A stretch of DNA of 64,000 nucleotides, from assembly GCF_035590735.1 (NCBI RefSeq), contig NZ_CP141595.1:925001-989000 (forward strand), read 5' to 3'. The translations under genes were made by a program, and so were the position numbers. The notes beneath the pieces were generated by a model. That model did not search any database. It had not been told where the DNA came from and saw only the letters and a program-made list of their open reading frames with translations. Source of the stretch: Rossellomorea aquimaris. Its GTDB lineage: Bacteria > Bacillota > Bacilli > Bacillales > Bacillaceae_B. Positions 26,815-35,923 of the stretch are shown here, one piece after another. Numbering within the stretch: the first letter of the stretch is position 1; each line of letters opens with the position of its first letter.

Positions 26815-27009
26815 ATGTTTAAATCTGAGATTACAAATAGAATCATAACGTTAATAGTTTTATTGATGATCTTAACGTTTGTATTACTTAAGGATTCGAC
26901 TATTATCAGTAACCCTACCTTATTGCTATTTACAGCTATATTCGCCATTTTAGTTATCTCTTATCAAATTTATAAAATCAGCATTTTAATGAAATCAACT
27001 AGAAAATAG
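26815..27009 (+). CDS. Small two-helix membrane protein
   Basis: 64 residues from ATG 26815 (GGGGGATACGGAG). Helices at about 10-28 and 34-56 with a basic end (MKSTRK). Divergent from the GNAT gene at 26214. No family recognised. Confidence 0.65.
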   Translation: MFKSEITNRIITLIVLLMILTFVLLKDSTIISNPTLLLFTAIFAILVISYQIYKISILMKSTRK

Positions 27010-27079
27010 TTTTAGAGTAAAGATTGGAAGTAGAGTCAACAATGTCTAGTGCTCTCTCAATTGCGGATGAGGTGTTTAA

Positions 27080-27297
27080 TTGAAAAAGCAGATTGCAATT
27101 ATATTAGGAGTATCAGTACTGTTGATCTCGTTACTGTTCTATATTTTGAACAATCCTTAATGATGCAGATGATATTTTTATTCTCCACAACTGTCATGTC
27201 TTATGCTCCGTACAAAAACGGACATGTAAAGCCTTTCGTCGTTTTGTCCATTTGTTCCCTGGTTTCTCTTAGCTCGATATTGTTGATATTAGTTTAG
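27080..27297 (+). pseudogene. Small membrane protein split between two frames
   Basis: TTG at 27080 (GAGGTG site) opens a frame of 26 residues, one hydrophobic helix (KKQIAIILGVSVLLISLLFYIL), ending TAA at 27158-27160. An overlapping ATG at 27160 in another frame gives about 45 further residues with two more helices, ending at 27297. Either a frameshift has split one three-helix protein, or two tiny genes are coupled by the TAATG overlap. No family recognised. Confidence 0.45.
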
Positions 27298-27649
27298 AAG
27301 TTACGGTAAAATCCCCTACGCTTACCGGAGGAATTATCGAAAAGCTTCGACATTTCCTGTGTTTAGTTAGCAATATTTGTTATTATATAATGTAGAGATG
27401 TAAAGAAAGGGGAATCTATAGTACACATGTGGAATATCTTGAAATGATTAGTTAATTGGATAGAGACAGCGGCGGTCCTTGATCCTTAAGGATGGTTTAT
27501 TTGTCTATCTGAAATCATTCAAGGGATACATGGTGTGGACAATTATATTCCCATTGCCAAGCAGATACCTTTGTATATCTGCTTTTATTTATGGGTAAAA
27601 ATACATCTCGATTGACACAATCACACGTCCCTAAATTGGGGGAATTTAA
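27298..27649. other. Intergenic region with one hairpin terminator
   Basis: No open frame with a ribosome site. AGCAGATA and TATCTGCT followed by a T-rich stretch form a terminator-like hairpin at 27559-27590. Nothing else recognised. Confidence 0.5.
27559..27590 (+). terminator. Terminator-like hairpin
   Basis: AGCAGATA at 27560-27567 pairs with TATCTGCT at 27576-27583; TTTATTT follows. No complete gene lies just upstream, so it may mark a lost gene. Confidence 0.55.
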
Positions 27650-28447
27650 ATGAAAAGTCAGAATGAAAACGAAGAAATGCTAACAGGAGGGAATGTCTCG
27701 GTAGTATATCGTTCGGGAGATACTGTTCGCCGGGAATTGAAGCCTGATAGTGTTAAAATCCATACGTTATTGCAGCAGTTGGAAAGTAAAGGTTTTGATT
27801 ATGCACCGAAGTTTTTAGGAATTGATGAAAAAGATAGAGAGATATTATCATTTATAGCAGGAGAAGCCGGCAATTATCCTTTAAAAGAATACATGTGGTC
27901 TAATGATGCTTTAAAAGAAATAGCGAAGATGCTCCGGCATTACCATGATGCAGTGAGTGACTTTCCGTTAACGAATGAATGGCAGCCCATGGACAATACA
28001 CCAGCTAACATGGAGGTAATATGTCACAATGATTTTGCCATATACAATATTATTTTTATCCAGGAAAAACCAGTAGGTATCATTGATTTTGATGTTGCCG
28101 GCCCCGGTCCGAGACTTTGGGATATCGCTTATACTCTGTACACCTGCGTTCCCTTAAGCAGACATTATCATACCGAAGCGGGTGAAGCTGTTCACTACGA
28201 TCAAACACGTGATGCCGGCCTTATAAAACAAAGAGTAAAATTGTTCTTTGAATCCTACGGTATGGAGGGAATGGAAGAAGATTATTTGGAAATGGTATTG
28301 CTGCGCTTGGAAGGATTGTGTATCTACATGAGAAGAAAAGCCGGTGAAGGTGACCTTGCTTTTCAGAAGATGATCGAAGAAGGGCACCATGAGCATTATC
28401 AAAATGATATAAAGTTTATTCGTGAACATGGTGAAGAGTGGGTTTAA
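27650..28447 (+). CDS. Aminoglycoside-phosphotransferase-like kinase
   Basis: 265 residues. VICHNDFAIYNIIF (catalytic Asp, H-x-D-x4-N) near 127 and GIIDFDVAGPGPRLWDIAY (metal Asp) near 145 identify the APH/choline kinase fold. Begins TGGNVSVVYRSGDTVRRE. Only distantly like the kinase at 20500. Substrate unknown. TTGGGGG site upstream. Confidence 0.85.
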   Translation: MKSQNENEEMLTGGNVSVVYRSGDTVRRELKPDSVKIHTLLQQLESKGFDYAPKFLGIDEKDREILSFIAGEAGNYPLKEYMWSNDALKEIAKMLRHYHDAVSDFPLTNEWQPMDNTPANMEVICHNDFAIYNIIFIQEKPVGIIDFDVAGPGPRLWDIAYTLYTCVPLSRHYHTEAGEAVHYDQTRDAGLIKQRVKLFFESYGMEGMEEDYLEMVLLRLEGLCIYMRRKAGEGDLAFQKMIEEGHHEHYQNDIKFIREHGEEWV

Positions 28448-28456
28448 GAGGCAGGT

Positions 28457-28480
28457 CAGCAAAAAAGTTCTTTTTTGCTG
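28457..28480 (+). terminator. Intrinsic terminator of the kinase gene
   Basis: CAGCAAAAAAG and CTTTTTTGCTG form a perfect 11-base-pair hairpin; the T-run is in the 3' arm. Confidence 0.6.
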
Positions 28481-28573
28481 GATGGATTCATTGCTAATTG
28501 GTATGTAGTGTAAGCAGGATTCGACCAAAGTTGTACCGAATATATAGGTAAAAAGTGGAATATAGGTGAAAAT

Positions 28574-29382
28574 ATGAGTAAGATCATTCAGTATTACAAT
28601 CAGTTCGATGAGTGGGGAAGACTTGAACGTGAACCCGTTGAATTCCAGGTGAACTGGCATTATATAAGAAAATATATGCCTCAAACAGGCTATGTGCAAA
28701 TAATGGTGCTGGACCGGGGAAATATTCAATGGAACTTGCCAAAGCTGGTTATAGGGTAACCCTGACCGATTTGACCCCAAGATTAGTTGATATTGCAAAA
28801 GATAAAGCGAAAGAACATGATTTAGACGAACAATTTGAAGGGTTTTATGCAGCAGATGCCAGAGACCTAAATCTGTTTGAAGATGAAAAGTTCGACTCTT
28901 CATTAATGCTCGGACCCATGTACCATCTGCAGGAAGAAAATGACCGTGAACTGGCAGTGAAAGAATTAAATAGAGTGACTAAAAAGGGTGGACTGGTCTT
29001 TGTTGCCTTTATGCCTAGAATTAGACACATCCTGACATCGCTATTATCTCCTGACAATTGGAAACCAAACAATGATATGGATACCATTTTACAATTTTCA
29101 GATTCAGGCTGCTTTAATCATGCAGATGAAGGACGTTTTACAGGCGCGTATTATTTTAATATAGAAGACATCAAACCTTTTATAGAAGCAAAAGGATTTG
29201 AAACAATCGAGTTAATAGGATCCAATGCAGGAGCGGTTTTGAATAATGGCAACTGGGATTACTGGAGAGAAAAAGGTGACGAAGAAGTAAGTAAAATAAT
29301 CGATTTAATTATAGAAAAGGCAACAGATCCTTATATTCTTGGTATTTCCTCTCACTTGCTTTATATTGGCAGGAAAAAGTAA
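28574..29382 (+). pseudogene. Class I SAM methyltransferase gene broken by a frameshift
   Basis: The first frame (28574-28759) gives MSKIIQYYNQFDEWGRLER...HYIRKYMPQTGYV and then nonsense. The second frame, open upstream of the ATG at 28729, reads NNGAGPGKYSMELAKAGYRVTLTDL..., the continuation of motif I, and runs to 29382. One base appears to be missing near 28700, exactly in the SAM-binding glycine motif. Together they make one methyltransferase of about 269 residues. The downstream part has its own ATG but lacks motif I. Confidence 0.8.
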
Positions 29383-29476
29383 ACTGCTAATCTATTTTTA
29401 TTATTTAATGGTGTCTGATCTCGTGCTTCTTTTTGCATTACATTAGAATCATTGAAACCGTCCCGTCACATACAAA

Positions 29477-29515
29477 GAAAACCCACCTCTAAACCAGAGG
29501 TGGGTTTTCTTATTG
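29477..29515 (+). terminator. Intrinsic terminator
   Basis: GAAAACCCACCTCT at 29477-29490 pairs perfectly with AGAGGTGGGTTTTC at 29496-29509; TT follows. It may serve the broken methyltransferase gene. Confidence 0.75.
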
Positions 29516-29620
29516 AAACTTGAGGTCAATTTCAAGATGCTTTATATAGTATCACAGTCAACCCGTTAACACAAAGGATAACGGTAAAGTGAGGATAATT
29601 TCCTATTAAAGGAATAGGGA

Positions 29621-29660
29621 TTGTTAAAACATAAATGGTTTGAAATAATTGGAATGTGAA
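29621..29660 (+). promoter_or_regulatory. Promoter family copy 7 (TTGTTA-N17-AATAAT)
   Basis: TTGTTA at 29621-29626 and AATAAT at 29644-29649 with the core TTTGAAATAATTGG. The next start is 29722, about 60 bases beyond. Confidence 0.7.
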
Positions 29661-29721
29661 CATTGATCGTATCACAAGGAACTGAAATAACGATCGTGAT
29701 GTTTTGTTAGGAGGAGTCAAC

Positions 29722-29865
29722 ATGTTGATGAAGATTTTCTTTATACTTGCAGCGTTATCCATGCCTGTTTCTATGTTATTCAACCAAGAAGCAATCGGGA
29801 TTCTTTCGGCGATGTTATTAATGTTACTAGGGGCTTACTTTAGTAAACCAAGGTTTAGTAAATAA
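29722..29865 (+). CDS. Very small membrane protein
   Basis: 47 residues, MLMKIFFILAALSMPVSMLF, then NQEAIGILSAMLLMLLGAYF and a basic end (KPRFSK). Two short helices. GGAGGAG site 6-8 bases upstream and promoter family copy 7 support it as a real gene. Family not recognised. Confidence 0.65.
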   Translation: MLMKIFFILAALSMPVSMLFNQEAIGILSAMLLMLLGAYFSKPRFSK

Positions 29866-29916
29866 GGGACTCCTAATACAGTATTTTCTTGAATAAACCC
29901 AATGGAGGGATAGAAT

Positions 29917-30369
29917 GTGAACCAACACCCATACAGGATCATCCCGTATGATCCAAAATATGCAGCAGAGACCGTGAAAATGTGGAGGGAAAGCAAGGAG
30001 CAGGCTATCGGACAAAAAGAAATTCACAGCTTTGAAGATCATGTTGATTTTATCAATCATAGATTACCCGGGCAGTACCGAATCGATATAGCGATATTGG
30101 ATGAAAAAGTAGTTGGCATGATTGCCTATAGTAAAACCGAAATCAGCCAACTGTATATTCATGTTGGATATCAGGGGATCGGAATCGGTGAAGCACTGCT
30201 TAATAAAGCAAAAGAACATTCAAGTGGAAGACTGACCCTCTATACATTCGATATAAATCAAAAGGCGCAGCGATTTTATGAAAAGCATGGATTTATCATC
30301 ATTGGCAGGGGAAATGAGAATGAAGAAAATTTACCGGATATTCAGTATGAGTGGACAACAAAAAAATAA
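29917..30369 (+). CDS. GNAT N-acetyltransferase
   Basis: 150 residues from GTG (GGAGGG). Motif A is ISQLYIHVGYQGIGIGEALL near 85-104 and motif B is TFDINQKAQRFYEKHGF. Acetyl acceptor unknown. Follows the 47-residue membrane protein gene by about 50 bases and may share its promoter. Confidence 0.88.
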   Translation: MNQHPYRIIPYDPKYAAETVKMWRESKEQAIGQKEIHSFEDHVDFINHRLPGQYRIDIAILDEKVVGMIAYSKTEISQLYIHVGYQGIGIGEALLNKAKEHSSGRLTLYTFDINQKAQRFYEKHGFIIIGRGNENEENLPDIQYEWTTKK

Positions 30370-30434
30370 ACAACTTGGGTTCGAGTTGAAATATTGGCGT
30401 AGTGTCATTAAATGACTAGGGGTGTCTCAATTAT

Positions 30435-30773
30435 ATGCGTTGTTTTTGTGAGCAAAAAGAAACCTTTGACTTGAAAATGGAAGCGGATGTTGGAGCAAAT
30501 CCTATCTGGTGTGTTGAGTGCGGTTGTAATTTGGATTTAGAGGATACTCCGTTATCAAATGAGTTAAAGAAAGAATTGATAGATTGGGAGAGTATGTACG
30601 GGAAATGGATTGATTGGGATTTAGATGAAATCATTTCAAATGGAATCCAAATGGAAGAGGAACATAATAGGCAAGGAGAAATACTCACGGAACGTGCCAA
30701 GCAGGAGCTTGGTGGTAAATACAGAATTACATTTTCTCCTTCTACAATGGGACGAAGATATAATACATTGTAA
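30435..30773 (+). CDS. Small protein with possible zinc-binding cysteines
   Basis: 112 residues. Four Cys-rich positions (MRCFCEQ at the start, WCVECGC near 26-31) could bind zinc. The rest is acidic and helical. It ends with a basic patch (PSTMGRRYNTL). No family recognised. TAGGGGTG site. Cytoplasmic. Confidence 0.6.
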   Translation: MRCFCEQKETFDLKMEADVGANPIWCVECGCNLDLEDTPLSNELKKELIDWESMYGKWIDWDLDEIISNGIQMEEEHNRQGEILTERAKQELGGKYRITFSPSTMGRRYNTL

Positions 30774-30802
30774 GTTTTATATAATGAGAGGATGAAATAG
30801 AC

Positions 30803-31246
30803 TTGGAAATTATAAATGGTAATAAAAGCTTTGATCTGGATGAATTTCTTAAAAAACCTCTATTTGCGCACCTTTCTACATTATCCATGGAAGGTCCGAG
30901 AGAGTCACCTGTTTGGTTTTACTGGGAAAATGAACATATCTATATCATCGGCACACCATCTTCAGACAGTTTCCCCGGGAGAATCAAAGAACACCCGGAG
31001 TGCGCCATTGGTATTGTAGACCTCGATCATACAACAGGAAAAGTATTACATGCAGGGTTCAGAGGAGAAGCTACGGTTGAGCCTTTTGATAAGGCGATTG
31101 CAACAAGGTTACTCGAGCGTTATCTTGGACCAGAAGAAGAGAAGTGGGATCCAAGATTTCAAGGGTTAGGCGATAGCAATATTTTAATAAAGTTTGTGCC
31201 TGAAACAGTGGTGGTAAGGGATCAATCTTTTGTACCTAGCATTTAG
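30803..31246 (+). CDS. Pyridoxamine 5'-phosphate oxidase-like flavin protein
   Basis: 147 residues from TTG (GAGGATG). Split-barrel pattern FAHLSTLSMEGPRESPVWFYWENEHIYIIGT...PECAIGIVDL near 20-80, as in PPOX/F420- or FMN-binding proteins. It probably binds FMN or a related cofactor; the reaction is unknown. The gene follows the zinc-site protein gene by 30 bases and may be cotranscribed with it. Confidence 0.8.
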   Translation: MEIINGNKSFDLDEFLKKPLFAHLSTLSMEGPRESPVWFYWENEHIYIIGTPSSDSFPGRIKEHPECAIGIVDLDHTTGKVLHAGFRGEATVEPFDKAIATRLLERYLGPEEEKWDPRFQGLGDSNILIKFVPETVVVRDQSFVPSI

Positions 31247-31415
31247 GTGATAAGAGGTTATCTATTTGTTTTTTAAGCGCCGGAAAGGTTCTATTAAATA
31301 TCTCGTAAGGTAAGGGTGTGTATCATTGATGACTTCATTCCTTTTAAATATGGTTATGGGGGAATGAAGAGAGTCAAGCCAAGGACATAAGAACAGGTTT
31401 CTTGGCATGATTTAG

Positions 31416-31446
31416 AAAAAGCCACGGTTCCTGTCCCCATGGCTCC
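31416..31446 (-). terminator. Intrinsic terminator of the GDSL gene
   Basis: On the minus strand AGCCATG and CGTGGCT form a stem followed by TTTTTC, just after the stop at 31453. Confidence 0.7.
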
Positions 31447-31452
31447 CTGTGA

Positions 31453-32223
31453 TTATTGTATAATATTTTTTTCAATGACAAGTGATAGGCTATCAGCTAT
31501 TTGTTGATAAGTAGCATCATTAGGATGGAAGTTGTCACTTGAAAGATCGCGTTTGGCATCCCTTACCAAATTGAAGGTATCCACAACGTGAACTTCGTAT
31601 TTTAAGCCTAATGTGCGGGCGGATTCATTCCATTTTTGGATGACAGAATCAAATGAATCTCCGTCCGGCAATTCCTTAAAGGGATTATATAGTCCCATGT
31701 AGAGGATGACTGCATCCTTATTTAATTCACGAATGGTTTCAAACGTTTTTTCCAAGTTAGGAATTTCGGTTTCCAGAATGCCAAGGGCTGCAGTTTCCGA
31801 ATAATTGTTTAAAATCTCACCGGAATTAAAGAGATTGTTTCCCCCAATCGTGATGGAAATGATTTTGGCGTCCTTAAGAGATCTCTTGACATCCTTTTGT
31901 TCTAACTGTGCCAGTAAATCTTCAATCCTTGCACCCCGTATGCCTAAGTTTTGGTAACGCTCCACAGTATTGGTTTCTTTAAGTGGATTTCCAACCAGCG
32001 GGACAAAACCTTCTCCCTTTGATGATCCTACCCCCCTTGTCAATGAATCGCCAAGTGCAATATACGTTTCTCCAGGAGTGACAGGGGCTTCTTCTGATTC
32101 TGCTAATATCTTCTCTTGGGGAGGGTTGGCGACATCCCAATAGGCTCTTACAAATCCGTATCCAAATAGGACTGTCAGTGCAAGTGAAAGGGTGATAAAT
32201 AGTTGCCACATCCATTTTTTCAT
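31453..32223 (-). CDS. Secreted/membrane-anchored GDSL (SGNH) lipase-esterase
   Basis: 256 residues. N-terminal helix (about 5-27). SGNH blocks: IALGDSLTRG (Ser), GIRGARIEDL (Gly), ITIGGNNLF (Asn) and SSDNFHPND (Asp-x-x-His). It should hydrolyse esters outside the membrane. The divergent ABC exporter genes start about 105 bases away; whether they are functionally connected is unclear. Confidence 0.9.
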   Translation of the reverse strand: MKKWMWQLFITLSLALTVLFGYGFVRAYWDVANPPQEKILAESEEAPVTPGETYIALGDSLTRGVGSSKGEGFVPLVGNPLKETNTVERYQNLGIRGARIEDLLAQLEQKDVKRSLKDAKIISITIGGNNLFNSGEILNNYSETAALGILETEIPNLEKTFETIRELNKDAVILYMGLYNPFKELPDGDSFDSVIQKWNESARTLGLKYEVHVVDTFNLVRDAKRDLSSDNFHPNDATYQQIADSLSLVIEKNIIQ

Positions 32224-32329
32224 CTCTTAATCTCTCCTTCTATTATGATTGTACCAACTTTTACTCATGCTGAGTATTTAAAAGAGCAATTGAGAAAAAA
32301 GTTGGTTAGAATAGGTGTAGGGTGATGAT

Positions 32330-33256
32330 ATGAGCATAAAGCCAACAGTTCAATTGAAAAATGTAACGAAAGTAATAGGTAAAAAGACGATCATTGATAA
32401 TATATCATTTGAAATATATCCCGGAGAAGTATTTGGATTCCTTGGTCCCAATGGTGCTGGAAAAACGACTACTATTCGGATGCTCGTCGGTCTGATCAAG
32501 CCAACGTCCGGGAAAATTCAAATCTGTGATTTTGATGTGAGAAAGCAATTTGTACAGGCGATGCAGCGCCTTGGTTCTATCGTTGAAAATCCAGAGTTAT
32601 ATAAGTATTTGAGCGGTCGGGAAAATCTGCAAATATTTGCACGGATGCTGCCTAAGGTGGATAGTGAACGAATACAAGAGGTCATTGATCTGGTTGATCT
32701 GACTGCACGAATCGATGACCAAGTACAGACCTATTCACTGGGAATGCGTCAGAGGCTCGGGATTGCACAAGCACTGTTAGGCCGGCCGGATGTGCTTATA
32801 TTGGATGAACCTACGAATGGATTGGATCCAATGGGAATAAAGGATCTTCGTACATTTATCAGGAAACTGGTCGACGAAACGGGTCTTTCAGTTCTTGTAT
32901 CCAGTCATATATTAAGTGAAATCGAGTTGCTGGCCAATCGAGTGGCTATAATGAGCCATGGGAGAATCGTGAAGGTAGGCACGGTAAGTGATTTAGTGGA
33001 TGCATTGTCATCAGGTGTGGATTGGAGAGTCAATGATGCTTTTCGTGCACTTGATATCTTTAAAGCATCTCCCTATGTCCAAGCTGCAGAACTGTACGAT
33101 GATCATACTGTCCATACTCTTATGGATGAAAGCAAAACTTCGATCCTGAATGAATCTTTACTAAATGCGGGAATTGAGGTATGGACAATCGAAAGGAAGG
33201 TCCAGACATTGGAGGACTTATTTATTAGTTTGACAGGGGGCGATCATATTGTCTAA
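32330..33256 (+). CDS. ABC transporter ATP-binding protein
   Basis: 308 residues. Walker A GPNGAGKTT near 46, signature YSLGMRQRLGIAQALL near 135, Walker B VLILDEPTNGLD near 158 and the switch His in SSHILSEIE. Belongs to the CcmA/YhaQ/BcrA-like exporter ATPases. The C-terminal extension (220-308) is typical of that group. Overlaps the permease gene by 8 bases. Confidence 0.95.
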   Translation: MSIKPTVQLKNVTKVIGKKTIIDNISFEIYPGEVFGFLGPNGAGKTTTIRMLVGLIKPTSGKIQICDFDVRKQFVQAMQRLGSIVENPELYKYLSGRENLQIFARMLPKVDSERIQEVIDLVDLTARIDDQVQTYSLGMRQRLGIAQALLGRPDVLILDEPTNGLDPMGIKDLRTFIRKLVDETGLSVLVSSHILSEIELLANRVAIMSHGRIVKVGTVSDLVDALSSGVDWRVNDAFRALDIFKASPYVQAAELYDDHTVHTLMDESKTSILNESLLNAGIEVWTIERKVQTLEDLFISLTGGDHIV

Positions 33257-34247
33257 CCCAAATATGATTGGTCTGATTCAAAATGAAGTAATGAAAATTG
33301 CTTCAAAAAAACGTTTTGCGGTTGTTATCGCCATATTAATCATTCTAGTCTCCATGTTTACATATGCACAATACCGGGAGATACAAGAGAAGATGGAAAA
33401 GCAGGGTACTCTGGACTGGCGAGTGGAGCTGCAGCAGGAGATAGTCGATCGTCAAAATCGACTTGCATCCAGTGGAATCCAGGATGAGGTCAGACAATTC
33501 CTTGAATTTGATTTGAAGCAAAAGCAGTATTACTTGGACAACGACATCAACCCGAACTATCCGGGAGCACCAACATTCATCCGCATCTTCTTCTCACAGG
33601 GACTCACACTAGTCCTGCCTTTACTCATCATTATTATTATGGCTGATGTTGTGAGTGGGGAATACAATGATGGGACCATCAAGACATTGTTGTCTCGACC
33701 GGTAAAACGATGGAAGATCCTGATGGCCAAATGGCTGACGGTTTTGCTGTATACATCGATGCTGATGGCAGCTACGGTGATTGTCTGCTATGGGATTTCA
33801 GGGATTGTACTTGGATATGATGGCTGGACGGCACCTATTCTGACGGGCTTTCAAGCTTCTCCATCAGGTGAGTTTTCGACGACATATATCCATACCCTTC
33901 CGATGTGGGAATACTTGCTGATGTCAGCGGGTCTTGCCTGGGTAGTTACAGCGACTGTTGGAACCATAAGCCTGATGATTTCAGTACTTGTGAAAAATAC
34001 AGCTACTGGTATCGGGGCGATGATGGCTGTGTTGATTGCAGGCACCCTCTTATCTTCTATCGGTTCAAGCTGGACGAGCTCAAAGTATTTGGTGAACTTG
34101 AATTTTGATCTCATCAACTACATAGAAGGTCAAGCTCCTCCAATCGAAGGGATGTCACTGCCATTTTCATTAACAGTACTTGGAGTATGGACTGTCGCTT
34201 GCCTTGCAATTGCGTTTTGGAATTTTACTCAGAAGGATATGTATTAA
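33249..34247 (+). CDS. ABC-2 type permease
   Basis: 332 residues, starts TTG at 33249. First helix at about 22-40, a long extracytoplasmic loop (41-113), and further helices between 113 and the C-terminus (GLTLVLPLLIIIIMADVVSGEYNDGTIKTLLSRPVKRW is the conserved ABC-2 coupling motif). Partner of the ATPase; substrate unknown, perhaps a peptide antibiotic or lipid. Confidence 0.92.
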   Translation: MSNPNMIGLIQNEVMKIASKKRFAVVIAILIILVSMFTYAQYREIQEKMEKQGTLDWRVELQQEIVDRQNRLASSGIQDEVRQFLEFDLKQKQYYLDNDINPNYPGAPTFIRIFFSQGLTLVLPLLIIIIMADVVSGEYNDGTIKTLLSRPVKRWKILMAKWLTVLLYTSMLMAATVIVCYGISGIVLGYDGWTAPILTGFQASPSGEFSTTYIHTLPMWEYLLMSAGLAWVVTATVGTISLMISVLVKNTATGIGAMMAVLIAGTLLSSIGSSWTSSKYLVNLNFDLINYIEGQAPPIEGMSLPFSLTVLGVWTVACLAIAFWNFTQKDMY

Positions 34248-34454
34248 GTGCATCATTTAGTAAGGCTCCTATTCATGTTTATCCTGATTCCTGTCCACAT
34301 CTGCATTGCAATGGATACTACCCAAGTAAAATAGCTTGAAGAGTTCTTAATAAGGGACCTGTCTTTATGTAAATGTAGGAAACACTATTATCTTGCCATA
34401 GGATTTTTTCCATCCATTAAAAGATTTGGTGGGGACATGACCATTTTTCTTAAA

Positions 34455-34488
34455 GAAAAGCAGCTACATTCATTTCTTGTAGCTGCTC
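34455..34488 (-). terminator. Intrinsic terminator of the 34580 gene
   Basis: AGCAGCTACA and TGTAGCTGCT form a perfect 10-base-pair stem; on the minus strand TTTTCTTT follows. Confidence 0.65.
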
Positions 34489-34579
34489 TCTGTAATCATC
34501 AATTCAATCATCAACTTTTCTCAGAACATAAACCTATCATTCTTCTAATGAAAGCTATTCGGATTAATGGAATTTAACG

Positions 34580-35125
34580 CTAGTTAAAGGATTTAATTTC
34601 ATCAATTAATCTCTTCATTTTACTGCTGGGACCACTGTCCGATAAAGAATTCCTAAATTCAACATAAAATTCCCCTTCAGACAATAAGTTATCCACCAAT
34701 TTTTTTTTGGGAAGACAAACTGTGATCATTTCATATACGGTATTCCAACCTGCATCCCAGTGATTCCAAGTGAATAATATAGAGTCGTTATTCTCTTCTT
34801 TCATTAATTTCATTTCCCAATCCAAGGTCCGCATCGAGAAGCCGCTAATACCATGACCATATTTCAAGCAGTGTTTCAAAGATTCTAGAAGTGAAAGCCA
34901 TAATTCATCAACATCATCCCAATCATTAAAGGTAGAAAGAGGTTTTTGATAGATGGAAATCTCAACAGCACCAAAGATTGAAATTCCATCTGATTTGATT
35001 AATTGATTATTACCATACTCTCTTGACAAAGGTTCGCCAAGAGGTGAAAAATCATGATAGATAGCACCCTTTAGGGTCATCTCTTTGCAGTCTTTTTTTG
35101 AAATGTATGTCTGAATTGTAATCAT
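34580..35125 (-). CDS. Protein of unknown function
   Basis: 181 residues. Begins MITIQTYISKKDCKEM; acidic, no signal peptide or membrane helix. AAAGGTGAT site. The composition (aromatic patches such as FTWNHWDAGWNTVYEM) suggests a globular cytoplasmic protein. The size and acidic character would fit an immunity-type protein, but no partner toxin is seen. No family recognised. Confidence 0.65.
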   Translation of the reverse strand: MITIQTYISKKDCKEMTLKGAIYHDFSPLGEPLSREYGNNQLIKSDGISIFGAVEISIYQKPLSTFNDWDDVDELWLSLLESLKHCLKYGHGISGFSMRTLDWEMKLMKEENNDSILFTWNHWDAGWNTVYEMITVCLPKKKLVDNLLSEGEFYVEFRNSLSDSGPSSKMKRLIDEIKSFN

Positions 35126-35239
35126 TCAAAAATCACCTTTTATAAAGTATTTAGATTTCTAGAATATATTAAAGGATATCAAATTGGTAATTATTATCAT
35201 TTTTAACTCGTGTTTTTTCAGAAATTCAACTCTCGATTC

Positions 35240-35923
35240 TTAGGGGGAGTCTTTTGTAATGTTTTTACTCTGGAAGATTGCCGTTCCGAGTAAGGAGGTT
35301 ATAAGGCCTAGTTCAAAGAAATTTGTGATGGCTCCGCTATCAATCGGTAAACTTACAGCACTTCCGATGATCATTGCAAGGGAACCGGCAAAAAACCACT
35401 TCCATTTTTGTTTACTCCAGATGATGATTGAAGCCACAAGCAATACAAGTGATACTATTAATACCATAACGGGCGGGCCACTTGAAGGTTCGTCAGAGCT
35501 ATAGCTTAGGACGCCATTTTCCATATTCGCCACTAAATGAAGTCCTGATACCTCAGTAAAAAGTTCAAACAATACCAATGAAAAAGTCAATGCATAGGCA
35601 GAAAACTTACTGAAAGGTTTCTTAGCCCACAATACTTCTCCTTGCTCCAATGTTTTCCAAGAAAATAACACGAGAAGAGGCGTGAAAAATGCATGTATCC
35701 AGAATCGTGCCAGGTTTAATCGTTTTAATATTTCCCCTTCCCCTATTAACTGACCTATTGCTATGATTCCGTTGTCATAAATAAGGCCGACAATAACTGG
35801 CAATAGAAAAACTATACTTTTTAATTTGTAAGTTCTAAGGCAGATCACTCCAATGATCAAAACCCCTATGTAAGCAATTGAGAAGAAGCTAAAAAGAAAT
35901 GTATCGATTTTGATTCCCTCCAT
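35240..35923 (-). CDS. Multi-helix membrane protein of unknown function
   Basis: About 222-227 residues, six to seven helices. The ATG at 35923 overlaps GGAGGG; ATC at 35908 is exactly 7 bases after that site and would give MDTFLFSFFSIAYIG. No catalytic motif. Conserved-looking elements are LARFWIHAFFTPLLVLFSW and GSAVSLPIDSGAITNFFELGL. Family not recognised. Confidence 0.65.
   Translation of the reverse strand: MEGIKIDTFLFSFFSIAYIGVLIIGVICLRTYKLKSIVFLLPVIVGLIYDNGIIAIGQLIGEGEILKRLNLARFWIHAFFTPLLVLFSWKTLEQGEVLWAKKPFSKFSAYALTFSLVLFELFTEVSGLHLVANMENGVLSYSSDEPSSGPPVMVLIVSLVLLVASIIIWSKQKWKWFFAGSLAMIIGSAVSLPIDSGAITNFFELGLITSLLGTAIFQSKNITKDSP

Noticed and set aside
28154..28903. 249-codon minus-strand open frame
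   Set aside because: It is antisense to the APH-like kinase and broken methyltransferase genes, has no ribosome site and no protein family features.
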